The notes under the pieces are model-generated. The model saw only the letters and a program-made list of their open reading frames with translations, ran no database searches and was not told where the DNA came from. DNA of 64,000 nt, from contig JBOZIK010000001.1 of NCBI GenBank assembly GCA_051453625.1, positions 108,814,000-108,877,999 of the forward strand, in the 5' to 3' direction. Numbering within the stretch: position 1 is the stretch's first letter; every line of letters begins with the position of its first letter. This document shows, piece by piece, positions 1 to 11,008 of this stretch. The DNA is from Welwitschia mirabilis (lineage: Eukaryota; Gnetophyta; Gnetopsida; Welwitschiales). The position numbers were made by a program, and so were the translations under genes.

Positions 1-3000
1 AGTTTTGCATTATATTTGTAGTTGACAGGATTTGACTAAACTAAGGATGTAACATTGCATAAATGCACACTATAGAACTGCATTAAAAATTAGTTTTTAT
101 AATGAATAAATGTTTTTTGGAATGAAAATTATGACTTTTTCATTACTAGAAGCATTTGGAGGATAACTCATATAAACACCTAAGAAAAGGGCTAAATCTG
201 GGAGCTATTATAATAGATTCAATATCACTAAATAAGACGCAACACCCCTAATAGGTCCAAGATAGAAATAGATATACTTAGAAACAACATTATTATCAAA
301 TTAAGCTAGGCTAAAGATCTAGCCAAAATAGAGGTATAGCTTAGAAACTGGGTGATACATCCATACAGGGCTAAACAGGCTCAGATTATACAAATACAGT
401 GAAATAGCCATTAATAGGTGACACAATTGGCCAACAAAGATCCTATCTACATACCTGGTGCAAAGTCTTCTTTTTGCTAGAGAGACTAATAAAGAGCTTA
501 ACCCTCTAATTTGATGTAAGATACAAGAGCAGGAGATTCATAGAAAACAGGGGAACCTGTTAAAATGCTACATAATAATTCTTAATAGATTAACCTTAGA
601 GAGATGCAAAAGCTAGTACAAATAACTACTTATTAAGACCAAAGACTACTAGGCTAGACATTACGACTTCTACTCAGGAACTTAGGGAAAATCCTTACAA
701 ATTAACATTACACTCAATTTTTTTAAGTGTCTTTTGGCTAATGGATGGAAGACAGTTTGAAAGAGAGCTGAACCTTAATTTCTTTAACGAGATACTGGAC
801 TAAAAAGTCTTTACACTTGAAGATTTTATCATTTCTTGCTTGTCAAACATAGTAGATACAAGCTAAAAACAGAAATTTAGTGATTCTATACTAGAAGGAC
901 TTTGATCTAAACCTTTGTTTAATCTAGCTAAGCAACACATTCTAGGAGTTTAAGGGGGAGAGGAGATTTATAAGGTTCAACGCTGACCTAAGCAGGAGAG
1001 TACACAGAGGGCACTTAAAGAGTAGATGATTTCTGGATTCTTCAACTAGACCACATAAAGTAAAATTAGGGTCTATTTAGAGCTCTATCTTGAGAATTCT
1101 GTCTTTGGTGTATAGTCTATTATTGCAAACTAGTCATGAGATAAAGGAGTATTTTGGTATAGCAAAATGGTTTCAAACCAAATCATACTAGTCTACCTTA
1201 AAGTCTTGACTAGCTAAATGGTGATATACTAAGGATGTGGAGAAAGGGATGCCTATTGTCTTCTGAATCAATGAACCAGCATTGATTGAATGCATCCTCA
1301 TAAAAGGTTTTTGAGTTTTAAAATCTTTTTAATGATCCATGAAGTATCATTCTTTATCTGGTACTACCAAATGTTAATATCTTTGAAATAATACTCATTA
1401 CATCATTTAACCCAAAGGGTGTCCTTCTTGAGTGCTAAATCTCAAATTTGGTAAATACCAAGGCTTTATTCATTAGTAAAGAGTCTTTTAGATTCAAAAC
1501 CCCTTATTTGTTTGATTTCACCAAAATTTTCCAAGTAATAAAAGCTTTTTTCAATTGGTTTGTGTTTCCTGCTCACATAAATCTTCTGCAAATAGAATTG
1601 ATTTCATGTAGGACTTTGTTTGAAAGAATGAAGACCCTGCACTAGAAAGATGACATAGACTGAAGCACTACCTTAACTAAAACTAGTCTGCCTACATAGG
1701 ATAGGAATTTTAAAGTCCATGATCTTATTTTCTCAGTTACCTTAAGAATAATTAGAAGACAATCTGTAATAGATAGTTTTTTTGAGTTGAAAGGCACTCC
1801 CAGGTATTTAACTGGAAGGATTCCTTTTTAAAATCCTAGCAAGTGGATGAATTTATCCTTTTCTCCTTAAGGAATTCCACTAAAGAATACCTAGATTTTA
1901 GTGAGATTATCCTCAAGACCTGAGACCTCCTTGAAGTGATCTAAAGTTTTCTTCATCAAGAGGATGAAACTAACATCAGCTTTGCAAAAGAGAAATAGAT
2001 CATCAGTGTAGCACAAGTGGGTAATCTACAGTCTGCTACATTTAGGATGAAAGTGGAATTGGGATTTCTCAGTCATATTCTTAAAAAACCTGGAGAGGTA
2101 TTTCATAATTAGGATAAAGAGATAGGGTGATATTAAATCATCTTGCCTAAGACCTCTCTTTTCCCAGAAGCATCTCACAAGTTCTCCATTAATAAGGATT
2201 GAAAAGAAGGGAGTGGTAATACAAGCTACTATTCATTTAATCAGTTTGTATGGGAAAGGGCCAAGAAACTGAATCATAGGCCTTCTTAAGATCTTCCTTA
2301 AGAGCACATCTAGGGCTAATCCTTTTCCTAGCATAATATTGAACAAGATCCTATGCTAATAGAATGTTATGAATTATACTTCTATGCGGAATGAAAGCTT
2401 CTTGATTATCTACTACAATGTCATTGATAAATTCTTTAAGTCTATTAGTAATAATGCCCAAAATTACTTTGTATATTACATTACAACAAGCTATTAGTTG
2501 ATAATCGAAGGCCATGTTAGGGCACTGAGATTTAGGGATTAAAATAATGGATTTAGAGTTTATGCTTCTAGGCATTCTACAATCACTAAAAAAATAGTTT
2601 ATAGCTTTACAAACATCTTGTCCAATAATATTCCAAGAGTATTTAAAAAATTTTGCTGAAAAACCATCTGATCCTAGAGCTTTATCATCACCAATCAAGA
2701 AGAAACCATTTCTAACCTCTTCATTTAAGAGTGGTCTACTAGTCTAGGTTAGAGACTCTTACCTCAATGCTTAGAAGATTCTTGAAAAAGGATAAGATAT
2801 TTTAATGAATCTTCTCCTATTGATTTAGAAATGTGTCATTTGCATCATAAAGAGAGCTAATTACTAATAAATGATTCCTTTGTTTGAGGCATGCATGGAA
2901 ATAAGTAGAATTTAGATCTCCCTTAGAGGCCCATCTAATTTTAGCTCATTGTCTATTAAGCTAGAATTCCTGTGAAAGTAGGCTTTTGTATTCTAATATG

Positions 3001-3409
3001 ACTTTTTTCCCCCTTCTGTAAGAGATCAATATGTAGGAGGGCTACATCCAGTTGCTTTTGAATGGCTAAAAGCTTACATTTAGCTTTCTGAATGTATTGC
3101 CTTAAGCTTCTAGTATCAAAGGAGAATTTGGCTTTAAGAGCACATTTGATATGGAGGAGTTTCTTATGAAGATTAGCTAGAGAATTGCAGGTTGGGTGGA
3201 TAGACTAGGATGATTGGATAACGTTGAGGAAACCTTTATCTTCACATCAGACATTACAAAATTGGAAAGAAGGATTGACCTTGACACCTTTAATGACATT
3301 AAGGACAATTAGAGAGTGATCAGAAATTCCTGGGGGTTGGAATTCAGTAAAGGATTGAGAAAAAGAATCTATTAACTATTATTAATTAGTGATCTATCCT
3401 GCTTACAAG
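1..3409 (-). mobile_element. LINE (L1-type) copy 1, truncated in the endonuclease
   Basis: Non-LTR retrotransposon remnant read on the minus strand from 3409 to 1. In coding order it shows the endonuclease C-terminus with GISDHS (about 3370-3250), reverse transcriptase (about 2800-1900), the zf-RVT domain (1105-1025), a conserved C-terminal tail (870-780) and an AT-rich 3' UTR. The first ~60 bases match the end of the LTR that recurs before 5550, so the LINE sits beside or inside that LTR. The 5' side is cut at 3409, where a sequence starting TGTCACAACATC begins. It aligns along its length with the copy at 5472-8870, with roughly 8-10% differences in the stretches compared by eye. The left end lies outside the window. 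Confidence 0.85.
780..3380 (-). pseudogene. LINE ORF2 remnant: EN C-terminus, reverse transcriptase, zf-RVT
   Basis: Would encode the LINE polyprotein that nicks target DNA and reverse transcribes its own RNA at the nick. The longest open piece (2698-2351) carries ALGSDGFSAKFFKYSW and NVIYKVILGIITNRLKEF, typical of plant L1 RTs just before the fingers-palm region, and ends FIPHRSIIHNILLA. The palm catalytic motif, normally YADD, reads YTDD at 2010-1996. In the zf-RVT domain the first Cys of the CxLCG motif has been lost (reads FTLCG). In the tail, the family Trp of VWQARND is a TGA stop (845-843), while copy 2 still has TGG there. Many stops and frameshifts; not functional. Confidence 0.85.
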
Positions 3410-3419
3410 AAAATGTCAC

Positions 3420-3700
3420 AACATCAGGGCCAAGTTCTCAAACTCTATCAAAACAAAGTCAATCACAGTTAACCTAGTAAAAGTTAACCAAAGCTCAATC
3501 AAAGTTAGTCAAATTTAGTTGACAACATCATAATAACTTATTCAAATGTGATCAAATAGTCAAGTTTAGTTAAACTCAATCGAACTTAGTTAAAATGAAG
3601 TTAGTCAAGGTTAGTCAAAGTTAGTTAACCTTAGTCAAGCCCAGCCAAACTTGGTCAGTCTCAGTCAAACTAGGTTAAGATTATCTTAAACTTAGTTAAA
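3420..3700. repeat. Degenerate tandem array of ~10-bp TTAGTCAAA-like units
   Basis: About 280 bp made of imperfect repeats of GTTAGTCAAA and AGTTAACC variants. On the minus strand many units read TTTGACTAA, so the TTGAC core (the plant W-box core) recurs many times near the start of the LTR. Whether it is regulatory or simple slippage cannot be told from sequence. Confidence 0.7.
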
Positions 3701-4743
3701 TCATTGCTAAACCACCAAAATTACTTATCATCACATAACATTAGAACTAATACATTATTTATGGAAAACAAAAAATCTTGTAAACACTAGCTAATAATGA
3801 GATACAAGAATTATTAATGCCAAAGATGCTCAAAACAAGTTTCAAGTTAAATCATGTGGAATCCTTCAACAATTTACTTCAAATTGTATCAAGCTTTCTG
3901 AAATCCTTCCAATTTGCAAGGATTAGACTCTTCTCTAATTGTATAAACTATAGACTATGGATTTTGATTGCTTAAACCTAAGCGATTTATCCATTTGAAA
4001 TGAATAGCGTTTAATGCCTTAATTTTTTAAATCAAATAATGTCAAGAGGAGATTTAGTAGCAAGAATTCGCTAACTAATTCTGAGGATCAAGATTACCAA
4101 ATTGCAATAAGAAATGCATTACACACTAGCTTTCTGCATTATAGGCTAGCATTGATGACCTAACATCCTAAGATAGAATATATGCATAATGATCTTCTTG
4201 TCAGCTTTCTGTTTATGATTTGATGGTAAAGGATATAAAGAATCAAGGATGAGATCGACAGTTCTTGTTAGCTTTTGACTTCATGATCTGATGGTAAAGG
4301 ACAAAAAGAATAAAGCATCAGATGGGTGCTTCAACTCTAGATGCTCACACATGAATTCCTTTTTTTCATGTGGGTTCTCCCCCTATTCTCCTAAGTAATA
4401 ATAAGGATGCTTACAAAAGAGACTTTTTAATGCCATATTTGCTTTAACTTAATTAACCATGAAGTGACATTACATAATTAATCATTATTTAGTTACAGGG
4501 TTTCATGTGAACTCTTCTTTACATGTCGCTCTTCTTCCAATAAAACTTCTCTCCATTTAAATAAAGTTTATTAAATAAAATTTTAAGTATGGCTATGAAT
4601 GTTAGATCCTTCTTATTCAAATACCAACTATATGGCCCCTTTTTATGTTAAACTGAATGCTTATTATAACCTTATTTACTACACAATTCCTTAACCTAAG
4701 GTAATCTTTCTTTTAGATTAATGTCTTACCCTCATCCAAAGAG

Positions 4744-4744
<1 letters not shown>

Positions 4745-4819
<75 letters not shown>
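4745..4819. repeat. (ATT)n microsatellite, about 25 units
   Basis: Uninterrupted TTA/ATT triplets running directly into an assembly gap, so its true length is unknown. Apparent Ile or Asn-Asn-type open frames through it are artefacts of the repeat. Confidence 0.98.
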
Positions 4820-4919
4820 NNNNNNNNNNNNNNNNNNNNNNNNNNNNNNNNNNNNNNNNNNNNNNNNNNNNNNNNNNNNNNNNNNNNNNNNNNNNNNNNN
4901 NNNNNNNNNNNNNNNNNNN
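4820..4919. other. Assembly gap, 100 N
   Basis: Exactly 100 N, probably a placeholder; the microsatellite at its left edge likely caused it. Confidence 0.98.
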
Positions 4920-4962
4920 ACATTTTGGAGTTTCTTTTGTTGTCATTTCTGCTGTGTAATCC

Positions 4963-4970
4963 TATAAATA
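4963..4970 (+). promoter_or_regulatory. LTR TATA box
   Basis: TATAAATA followed by a C-rich run (AAAACCCCCTTC). The same TATAAATA plus C-run arrangement occurs in the inverted LTR at 21102-21095, supporting a retrotransposon U3 promoter. Confidence 0.6.
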
Positions 4971-5550
4971 AAACCCCCTTCAAATCTCCTTTCAATCTTC
5001 ATTTTCATAAAAAAATGCTCATGACAAGAAATCGAAGGGCTGAATATCCATCATTATAGTTGTAGAGAGATATTTTCCTTAGTGTTGGGTAGTGTCTTCC
5101 ATTGAGGTGTGGCTACTTTATAACATGGATGTGGTTCTAATACAAAAATACTTCTTTTGTGATTACAATGCATGTTTATTCCTCATCCTTATAGCTTATG
5201 TTACTTTTGATCTGATAATAGTTTCTTTAGTAACATAGATTATGAGGGTAACCTTTGTCAAGGTTGGGTATGATTATTTTAGGTTAGGTACATTATTATT
5301 TTCATTTTATAATTAGCTTTACACAAGTGTGTTGCATTTTACTTTCATGCATTACAAATTATTTTAGAGTACAATGTGCTTTTCCTTGTGAAAATCAACT
5401 CTCTTGTTCCTAACTTGGCCTTTGATGGATTACAATTTTTGGGTTACTCCCATCTATATTAGTATGTTGTAGTTTTGCATTATATTTGTAGTTGACAGGA
5501 TTCAACTAAACTAAGGATGTAACATTGCATAGATGCACATTATAGAACTA

Positions 5551-8500
5551 CATAAAAAATTATATTTTATAATGAACAAATGTCTTTTTGGACGAAAATT
5601 ATGACTTTTTCATTACTGGAAGCATTTGGAGGATAACTCATATAAACACATTAGAAAAGGGCTAAATCTGTGACCTATTATAATAGATTCCATATCACTG
5701 AATAAGATGCAACACCCCTAATAGGCCCAAGATAGAAATAGATATACTTAGAAACAACATTAGTATCAAACTAAGCTAGGCTAAATATCTAGACAAAATA
5801 GAGGTATAGCTTAGAAACTGGGTGGTACACCCATACAAGGCTAAACAAGCTCAGATTATACAAATACAGTGAAATAGCCATCAATAGGTGGTGCAACTAG
5901 CTAACTGAAAAATCCTATCTACATACCTAGTGAAAAGTCCTTCTTTTTACTGGAGAGACTAATAAAGAGCTCAACCCTCTAATTTGATGTAAGATAGAAG
6001 AGTAGGAGATTCATAGAAAACAAAAAAACCTATTAAAATGCTGCATAAAAATGCTTAATAGATTAACCTTAGAGAGATGCAAAAGCTGACACAAATAACC
6101 ACTGGTTAAGACCAAATACTACTAGGCTAGACATTAGGACTTCTACTTAGGAACTGAGGGAAAATCATCATAAGTTAACACCACACTCAAATTTTTTGAG
6201 TGTCTTTTAACTAATGGATGGAGGATAGTTTGAAAGAGAGCTGAACCTTAATTTCTTTAACGAGATGTTGGACTAAAAAATCTTTACACTTGAAGATTTT
6301 ATCATTTCTTGCTTGCCAAACATAGTAGATACAAGATAAAAATAGAAATTTAGTGATGATATGCTAGAAGGACTTTGATCTAAATCTTTGCTTAATCTAG
6401 CTAAGCAACACATTCTAGGAGTTTAAGGGGGAGTGGAGAATTATAAGGTTCAACACTGACCTAAGCACAAGAATACATAGAGGGCACTTGAAGAGTAGAT
6501 GATTTCTAGATTCTTCAACCAAACCACATAAAGCACAATTAGGGTCTATCTAGAGCCCTATCTTGAGAATTCTATCTTTAGTGTATAGTCTGTTATTGCA
6601 AGCTAGCCATGAGATAAAGGAGTATTTTGGGATAGAAAAATGGTTTCAAACCAAATCATCTTAGTCTACCTTAAAGTCTTGACTAGCTAAATGGTGATAC
6701 ACTGAGGATGTGAAGAAAGAGATGCCTGTTGCCTTCTAAATCAGTGAACCAGCATTGATTTGAATGCATCCTCATAAAAGTTTTTTGAGTTTTAAAATCT
6801 TTTTAATGATCCATGAAATATCATTCTTTATCTGGTACTACCAAATGTTAATATCTTTGAAATAATACTCATTACATGTTTTAATCCAAATTGCGTCCTT
6901 CTTGAATACTAAATCCTAAATTTGGTAAATAGCAAGGCTTTATTCATTTGTATAGAGTCTTTTAGATCCAAAACCCCTAATTTCTTTGGTTTCATTAAAA
7001 TTTGCCAAGCAATAGGGGATTTTTTGAATTGGTCTATGTTCCCTGCCTACATAAATATTCTGCAGAGAGAATTGATTACATGCAAGACTTTGTTTGAAAG
7101 AATGAAGACCCTACACTAGAAAGATGACATAGACTAAAGCACTGCCTTAACTAAAACCAGTATACCTACATAGGATAGGAATTTTTAAGTACATGATCTT
7201 AATTTCTTAGTTATCTTAAGAATAATTGAAATACAATCTATAATATATAGTTTTTTTTAGTTGAGAGGCACTCCCAGGTATTTAACTGGAAGGACTCCTT
7301 TTGAAAATCCTAGCAAGTGGATGAATCTATCCTTTTCTCCTTAAGGAATTCCACTAAAGAATACCTGGCTTTTTGTTAGGTTAGCCTTAAGATCTGAGAT
7401 CTTCTTGAAGTGATCTAAATTTTTCTTCATCGAGAGGATGAAACTAACATCATCTTTACAAAAGAGAAATAGATCATTAGCATAGCACAAGTGGGTAATC
7501 TATAGTATGCTACATTTAGGATGGAAGTGGAATTGGGGTTTCTCAGTCAGATTTGTGAGACACTTAGAGAGGTATTCCATAATTAGGATAAAGAGATAGG
7601 GTGATAGTAGATCATCTTATCTAAGGAATCTATTTTCCTAGAAGTATCTCACCAGTTCTCCATTGATAAGGATTGAAAAGAAGGGAGTGGTAATACAAGA
7701 TACTATTCATTTAATCAGTTTGTATGGGAAAGGTTCAAGACACTGAATCATAGGCCTTCTTAAGGTCTACCTTGAGCACATCTAGGGCTAATCCTTTTCC
7801 TAGCATAATATTGAATAAGCTTCTATGCTAACAGAATGTTATGAATTATACTTCTATGTGGAATGAAAGCTCCTTCATTATCTACTACAATGTCATCAAT
7901 AAATTCTTTAAGTCTATTAGCAATAATGCCCAAAATTACTTTGTATATTACATTACAACAAGCTATTGGTTGATAATTGGAGGCCATGTTAGTGTACTGA
8001 AATTTAGGGATTAAAATAATGGCTATAGAGTGTATGCTTCTAGGCATTCTACAATCACCAAAAAAACACTTTATAGCTTTACAAACATCTTGCCCAATAA
8101 TATTCCAAGAGGATTTAAAAAATTTTGCTAAAAAACCATCTGACCCTAGATCTTTATCATTACCAATTGAGAAGAAACCATTTCTAATCTCTTCATTTAA
8201 GATTGGTCTACTAGTCTAGGTTATAGACTCTTACCTCATTGCTTAGAAGATCCTTAAAAAAGGATAAGATATTTTAATGAATCTTCTCCTGATAATTTAG
8301 CAACATATTATTTGCATTATAAAGAGTGATGATTACTGATAAATGATTCCTTTTTTGAGGCATGCATGAAAATAAGTAGAATTTAGATGTCCCTTAGAGG
8401 CCCATCTAATTCTAGCTCATTATCTATTAGGCTGGAATTCTTGTGAAAGTAGGTTTTTGTACTCTAATATGACTTCTTTTGCCTTCTGTAAGAGATCAAT

Positions 8501-9661
8501 ATGCAGGGGGCTACATCCAATTGCTTTTGAATGGCTAAAAGCTCACATTTGGTTTTTCAAATATGCTACCTTAAGCTTCTAGTATCAAAGGAGAATTTGA
8601 CTTTAAGAGCACATTTGATATGGAGGAGTTTCATATGAAGATCAGCCAGAGAATTGCAGGTGGGGTGGATAGACTATGATGATTGGATAATGTTGAGGAA
8701 ACCTTTATCTTCACATTAGAAATTACAAAATTGGAAAGAAGGATTAACCTTAATACCTTCAATGACATTAAGAAAAATTAGGGAGTGATTAGAAATTCCT
8801 GGGGGTTGGAAGTCAGTAATGGATTAAGGGAAAGAATCTAATCAACTATTGTTAATCAGTGATCTATCCTGCTTGCACTGAATCTTTCTATAAACTTGTT
8901 ATTTATCAGACCATGTAAAAGAACATCTAATATGCTTTAAGTTTGAAAGATGAGTAGAAAGAAAAAGATCTTAAAGATCCTCTATGTCTTTGAAGGTCAT
9001 TGGGGAATCATTTCTATTTTCTCTAAGATTAGTAATACAATTAAAATCTCCTACTAGCACCCAAGGGGAGATTATTGTCTTATTGAAATTAGTAATATCT
9101 GACCAAAGGTGATGCCTGTATTTGGGGGTATTGAAAGCATACACAAAAGAAATCACTAAACTATAATGTCTGAATGCCATTTCATAATGAATATACTACA
9201 AAGTAACATCTTTCACCACAATATTAACATATTTTAGATTCCACAAAATCATAATTCTGCCATTTGATACATAGAAAAAATTATCAGCAAAATTCCATGA
9301 AGGATTAGGCATACAATTTTTAGAAATTCTATTAGCTCTACTAACCTACACCTTAGTTTCTAATATTATAATAACACTTAATTTTTGAAGGATAATAAAA
9401 TGTCAATTACTATTTTTTAGGGCCATTCAGGCCTATAATGTTTCAAGAAGCACTTTTCATGATCCATTTTTATTGAGGTTAGACATCCTTTTATTCTATC
9501 CATTTTATGCTAGTTAGAGTGGCTGGAGATGTTGATAGAATCTACAGTTCTCTGAGCAAGAATAGTACCTATTAGGGTAATATCAATGAAAATTTTTCTA
9601 ATAGAGTTTTGAAAAGCAGCAGAGTCTAAAAACCACTAGTGGTCTAGTGGTAGAATTAATA
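5551..9661 (-). mobile_element. LINE (L1-type) copy 2, longer copy with endonuclease
   Basis: Minus-strand LINE reading 9661 to about 5551. It retains the start of the endonuclease (near 9440), the EN core, RT, zf-RVT and 3' UTR, so it extends about 0.8 kb further 5' than copy 1. It lacks ORF1: at 9661/9662 it is cut by a gypsy LTR block beginning TTAAATAATAG, a junction identifiable because the same block recurs at 15926 without LINE sequence beside it. No clear poly-T (minus-strand poly-A) marks the 3' end; the boundary near 5551 is where LTR similarity fades. Copies 1 and 2 share even their 3' flank, so they arose by segmental duplication rather than two insertions. Confidence 0.85.
6240..9480 (-). 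pseudogene. LINE ORF2 remnant: endonuclease, RT, zf-RVT
   Basis: Domains in coding order: apurinic-type endonuclease (about 9440-8710), with an open piece at 9180-8971 carrying VLVGDFNCI, then a TWSD motif (near 8890) and GISDHS-like end; reverse transcriptase (about 8240-7440), with an open piece at 8047-7823 showing MPRSI, NVIYKVILGIIANRLKEF and RSIIHNILLA; zf-RVT (6590-6500) with CALCG and a second Cys in HLLFKCP; C-terminal tail YYVWQARNDKIFKCK (6330-6285). The catalytic YADD reads YAND at 7484-7470, losing an essential metal-binding Asp. The EN start has TGA where the family has Trp. Not functional. The two zinc-binding Cys in CALCG are retained here but not in copy 1. Confidence 0.88.
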
Positions 9662-10160
9662 AACTTAAATAATAGAAAGTGCAACATCATAATTATTAGT
9701 GTTACTTAACATGCACTACTAAAATAAAACATTAAAATAAGCTAACATATAGCAGTCTAATAATTAAAGCATTACAAGAATAATTTGCATGCAATAAATT
9801 AAAAAAACAAATGTATAACAATCATGATACAATGATGCAATAATTACTTAAAAAATAAAAATAACATAACTACTAATTTAGACACTAATTTAGCCACTAA
9901 TTAAATAACCAAAGAGTTACTACAAAAATAATATTATTAATTATGGCTATTACAAGAAAGAAAACACTTAAAATAATAATTGCAACATAAGAAATTTTTA
10001 CTAGATAATTACATCTCAATTAATAATATTATCTAATAAACAAAGAATGAATAAAAATTCTAAGAATTAAATTAGCTTAGTAGACTCCATAAGAATAAAT
10101 TTATTTTAATTTACTTTTTAATTAACTAATTAGACTAAATCTTTTAATTCTTTAAAGGGA
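9662..10160 (-). mobile_element. Gypsy LTR fragment, block A (U3)
   Basis: About 500 bp closely matching 15926-16420 in the same orientation, with shared anchors such as TTAAATAATAGAAAGTGC, CATGCACTACTAAA and GAAAACACTTAAAATAATAA. In the related copies the outer end reads TGTCAYGTCTAGA on the minus strand; here that end is degraded and merges into the inverted-repeat block. No coding potential seen. Confidence 0.7.
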
Positions 10161-10699
10161 AAAATGAGACCCCATTTAACATTTATCTCTCTTGGTTATG
10201 TGTGACTAGATTACTTAAATTGTTATGAAATCAACAGAAGATAATATAAATATGAGGTCAAGGTCACATCTTAAAATCTATTGGCATTGTATCTTAGATT
10301 ATTTTGACTGTGCATTCTTGGTTACATCTTAGAATATTTTAGTAGTGTATTCTTGGATTGTTTTGGTAATACATCTTGGCAATGCATCTTGCATTATTTT
10401 GACTATACATTTTTTATTACATCTTGGATTATTTGGCATTGCACACTTGTATTATTCTCACTATACATCTTGGATATTCTTGTAATTCCTTACCTTACTC
10501 TTGAGAATCTTATACCTATCTATTTCTTGTCAGGGACTATACTAAGAACTATGAAGGTTAAAGTCCTCACACCATATTTATATGTATAGGAAACACTACA
10601 AAGGATGATTCAGAAATGAGATAATGATTGTAATCCAGCTAGGTGTTTTCTATGTGCTTTTCCTTATCTTATTGCATGCATACATTATTGCAGTTATAA
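10160..10699 (+). repeat. Left arm of a ~0.5-kb inverted repeat
   Basis: Matches the reverse complement of about 14555-15080. Shared landmarks in order: an ATGTGTGAC...ACTTAAA segment, GTCACATCTTA, the 24-bp minisatellite, an AACTATGAAGGTTAAAG-like segment, and GAGATAATGATTGYAAYC...AGCTAGGTGTT. It ends at an assembly gap. Likely a copy of the leader or LTR of the surrounding gypsy element in inverted orientation. The apparent 78-residue ORF inside it is repeat sequence, not a gene. Confidence 0.7.
10275..10480 (+). repeat. Minisatellite, ~23-25 bp units (ACATCTTGGATTATTTTGAC)
   Basis: About eight to nine degenerate units of the type ACATCTTGGATTATTTGGCATTGC. An inverted counterpart lies at 14740-14975. 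Confidence 0.8.
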
Positions 10700-10799
10700 N
10701 NNNNNNNNNNNNNNNNNNNNNNNNNNNNNNNNNNNNNNNNNNNNNNNNNNNNNNNNNNNNNNNNNNNNNNNNNNNNNNNNNNNNNNNNNNNNNNNNNNN
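10700..10799. other. Assembly gap, 100 N
   Basis: Exactly 100 N. The sequence to its right starts inside an LTR block that aligns with position 9957, so a repeat-driven misjoin is possible. Confidence 0.98.
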
Positions 10800-11008
10800 G
10801 AAAGAAAACACTTAAAATAATAATTGAAGCACAATAAATTTTCACAAAGTAATTACATCTTAATAATAAGATAATAAATAAAGAATAAATAAAGAATATA
10901 GTAATTAAATTATCTTAGTGGACTCCATAACCAAAAAGTTATTTTTAATTTACTTCTTGCTTTACTATTTAGACTAAATTTTTGGACCTTTAAAATTCTA
11001 GACATGAC
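10800..11008 (-). mobile_element. Start of a gypsy LTR with polypurine tract, block A'
   Basis: Third copy of block A, entering from the gap. On the minus strand the LTR starts TGTCATGTCTAGA at 11008, preceded by the purine-rich AAGGGATGGAGTAG (about 11023-11010), which fits a polypurine tract followed by a 3' LTR. Just upstream on the minus strand a short open stretch includes ENFLRDG, which may be the end of a gypsy polyprotein; this last point is weak. Confidence 0.5.

Larger units (their letters stand above)
3410..5550 (+). mobile_element. Large gypsy-type LTR, plus orientation
   Basis: Begins TGTCACAACATC at 3410, directly against the truncated LINE. The part 4940-5490 matches the reverse complement of 20517-21110 in the same order: TATA box, a C-rich run after it, a block near 5190-5275 resembling 20880-20790, and a GGGTTA...ATATTAGT block near 5440-5470. 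The other copy lies upstream of a minus-strand gag, which identifies this as an LTR of the same family. U3 is long (about 1.5 kb) and contains a TCAA-rich tandem stretch, an ATT microsatellite and a 100-N gap. The right end is approximate because LINE copy 2 follows. It may also be one unit of a tandem duplication with the LINE. Confidence 0.6.

Noticed and set aside
1448-1645. 65-residue plus-strand ORF, with a similar one at 6922-7119 (and 8019-8219)
   Set aside because: They are antisense to the LINE RT connector and are similar to each other only because the LINE is duplicated.
4721-5059. Long ORFs through the ATT repeat and N gap, both strands
   Set aside because: They consist of microsatellite Ile/Asn runs and unknown residues.
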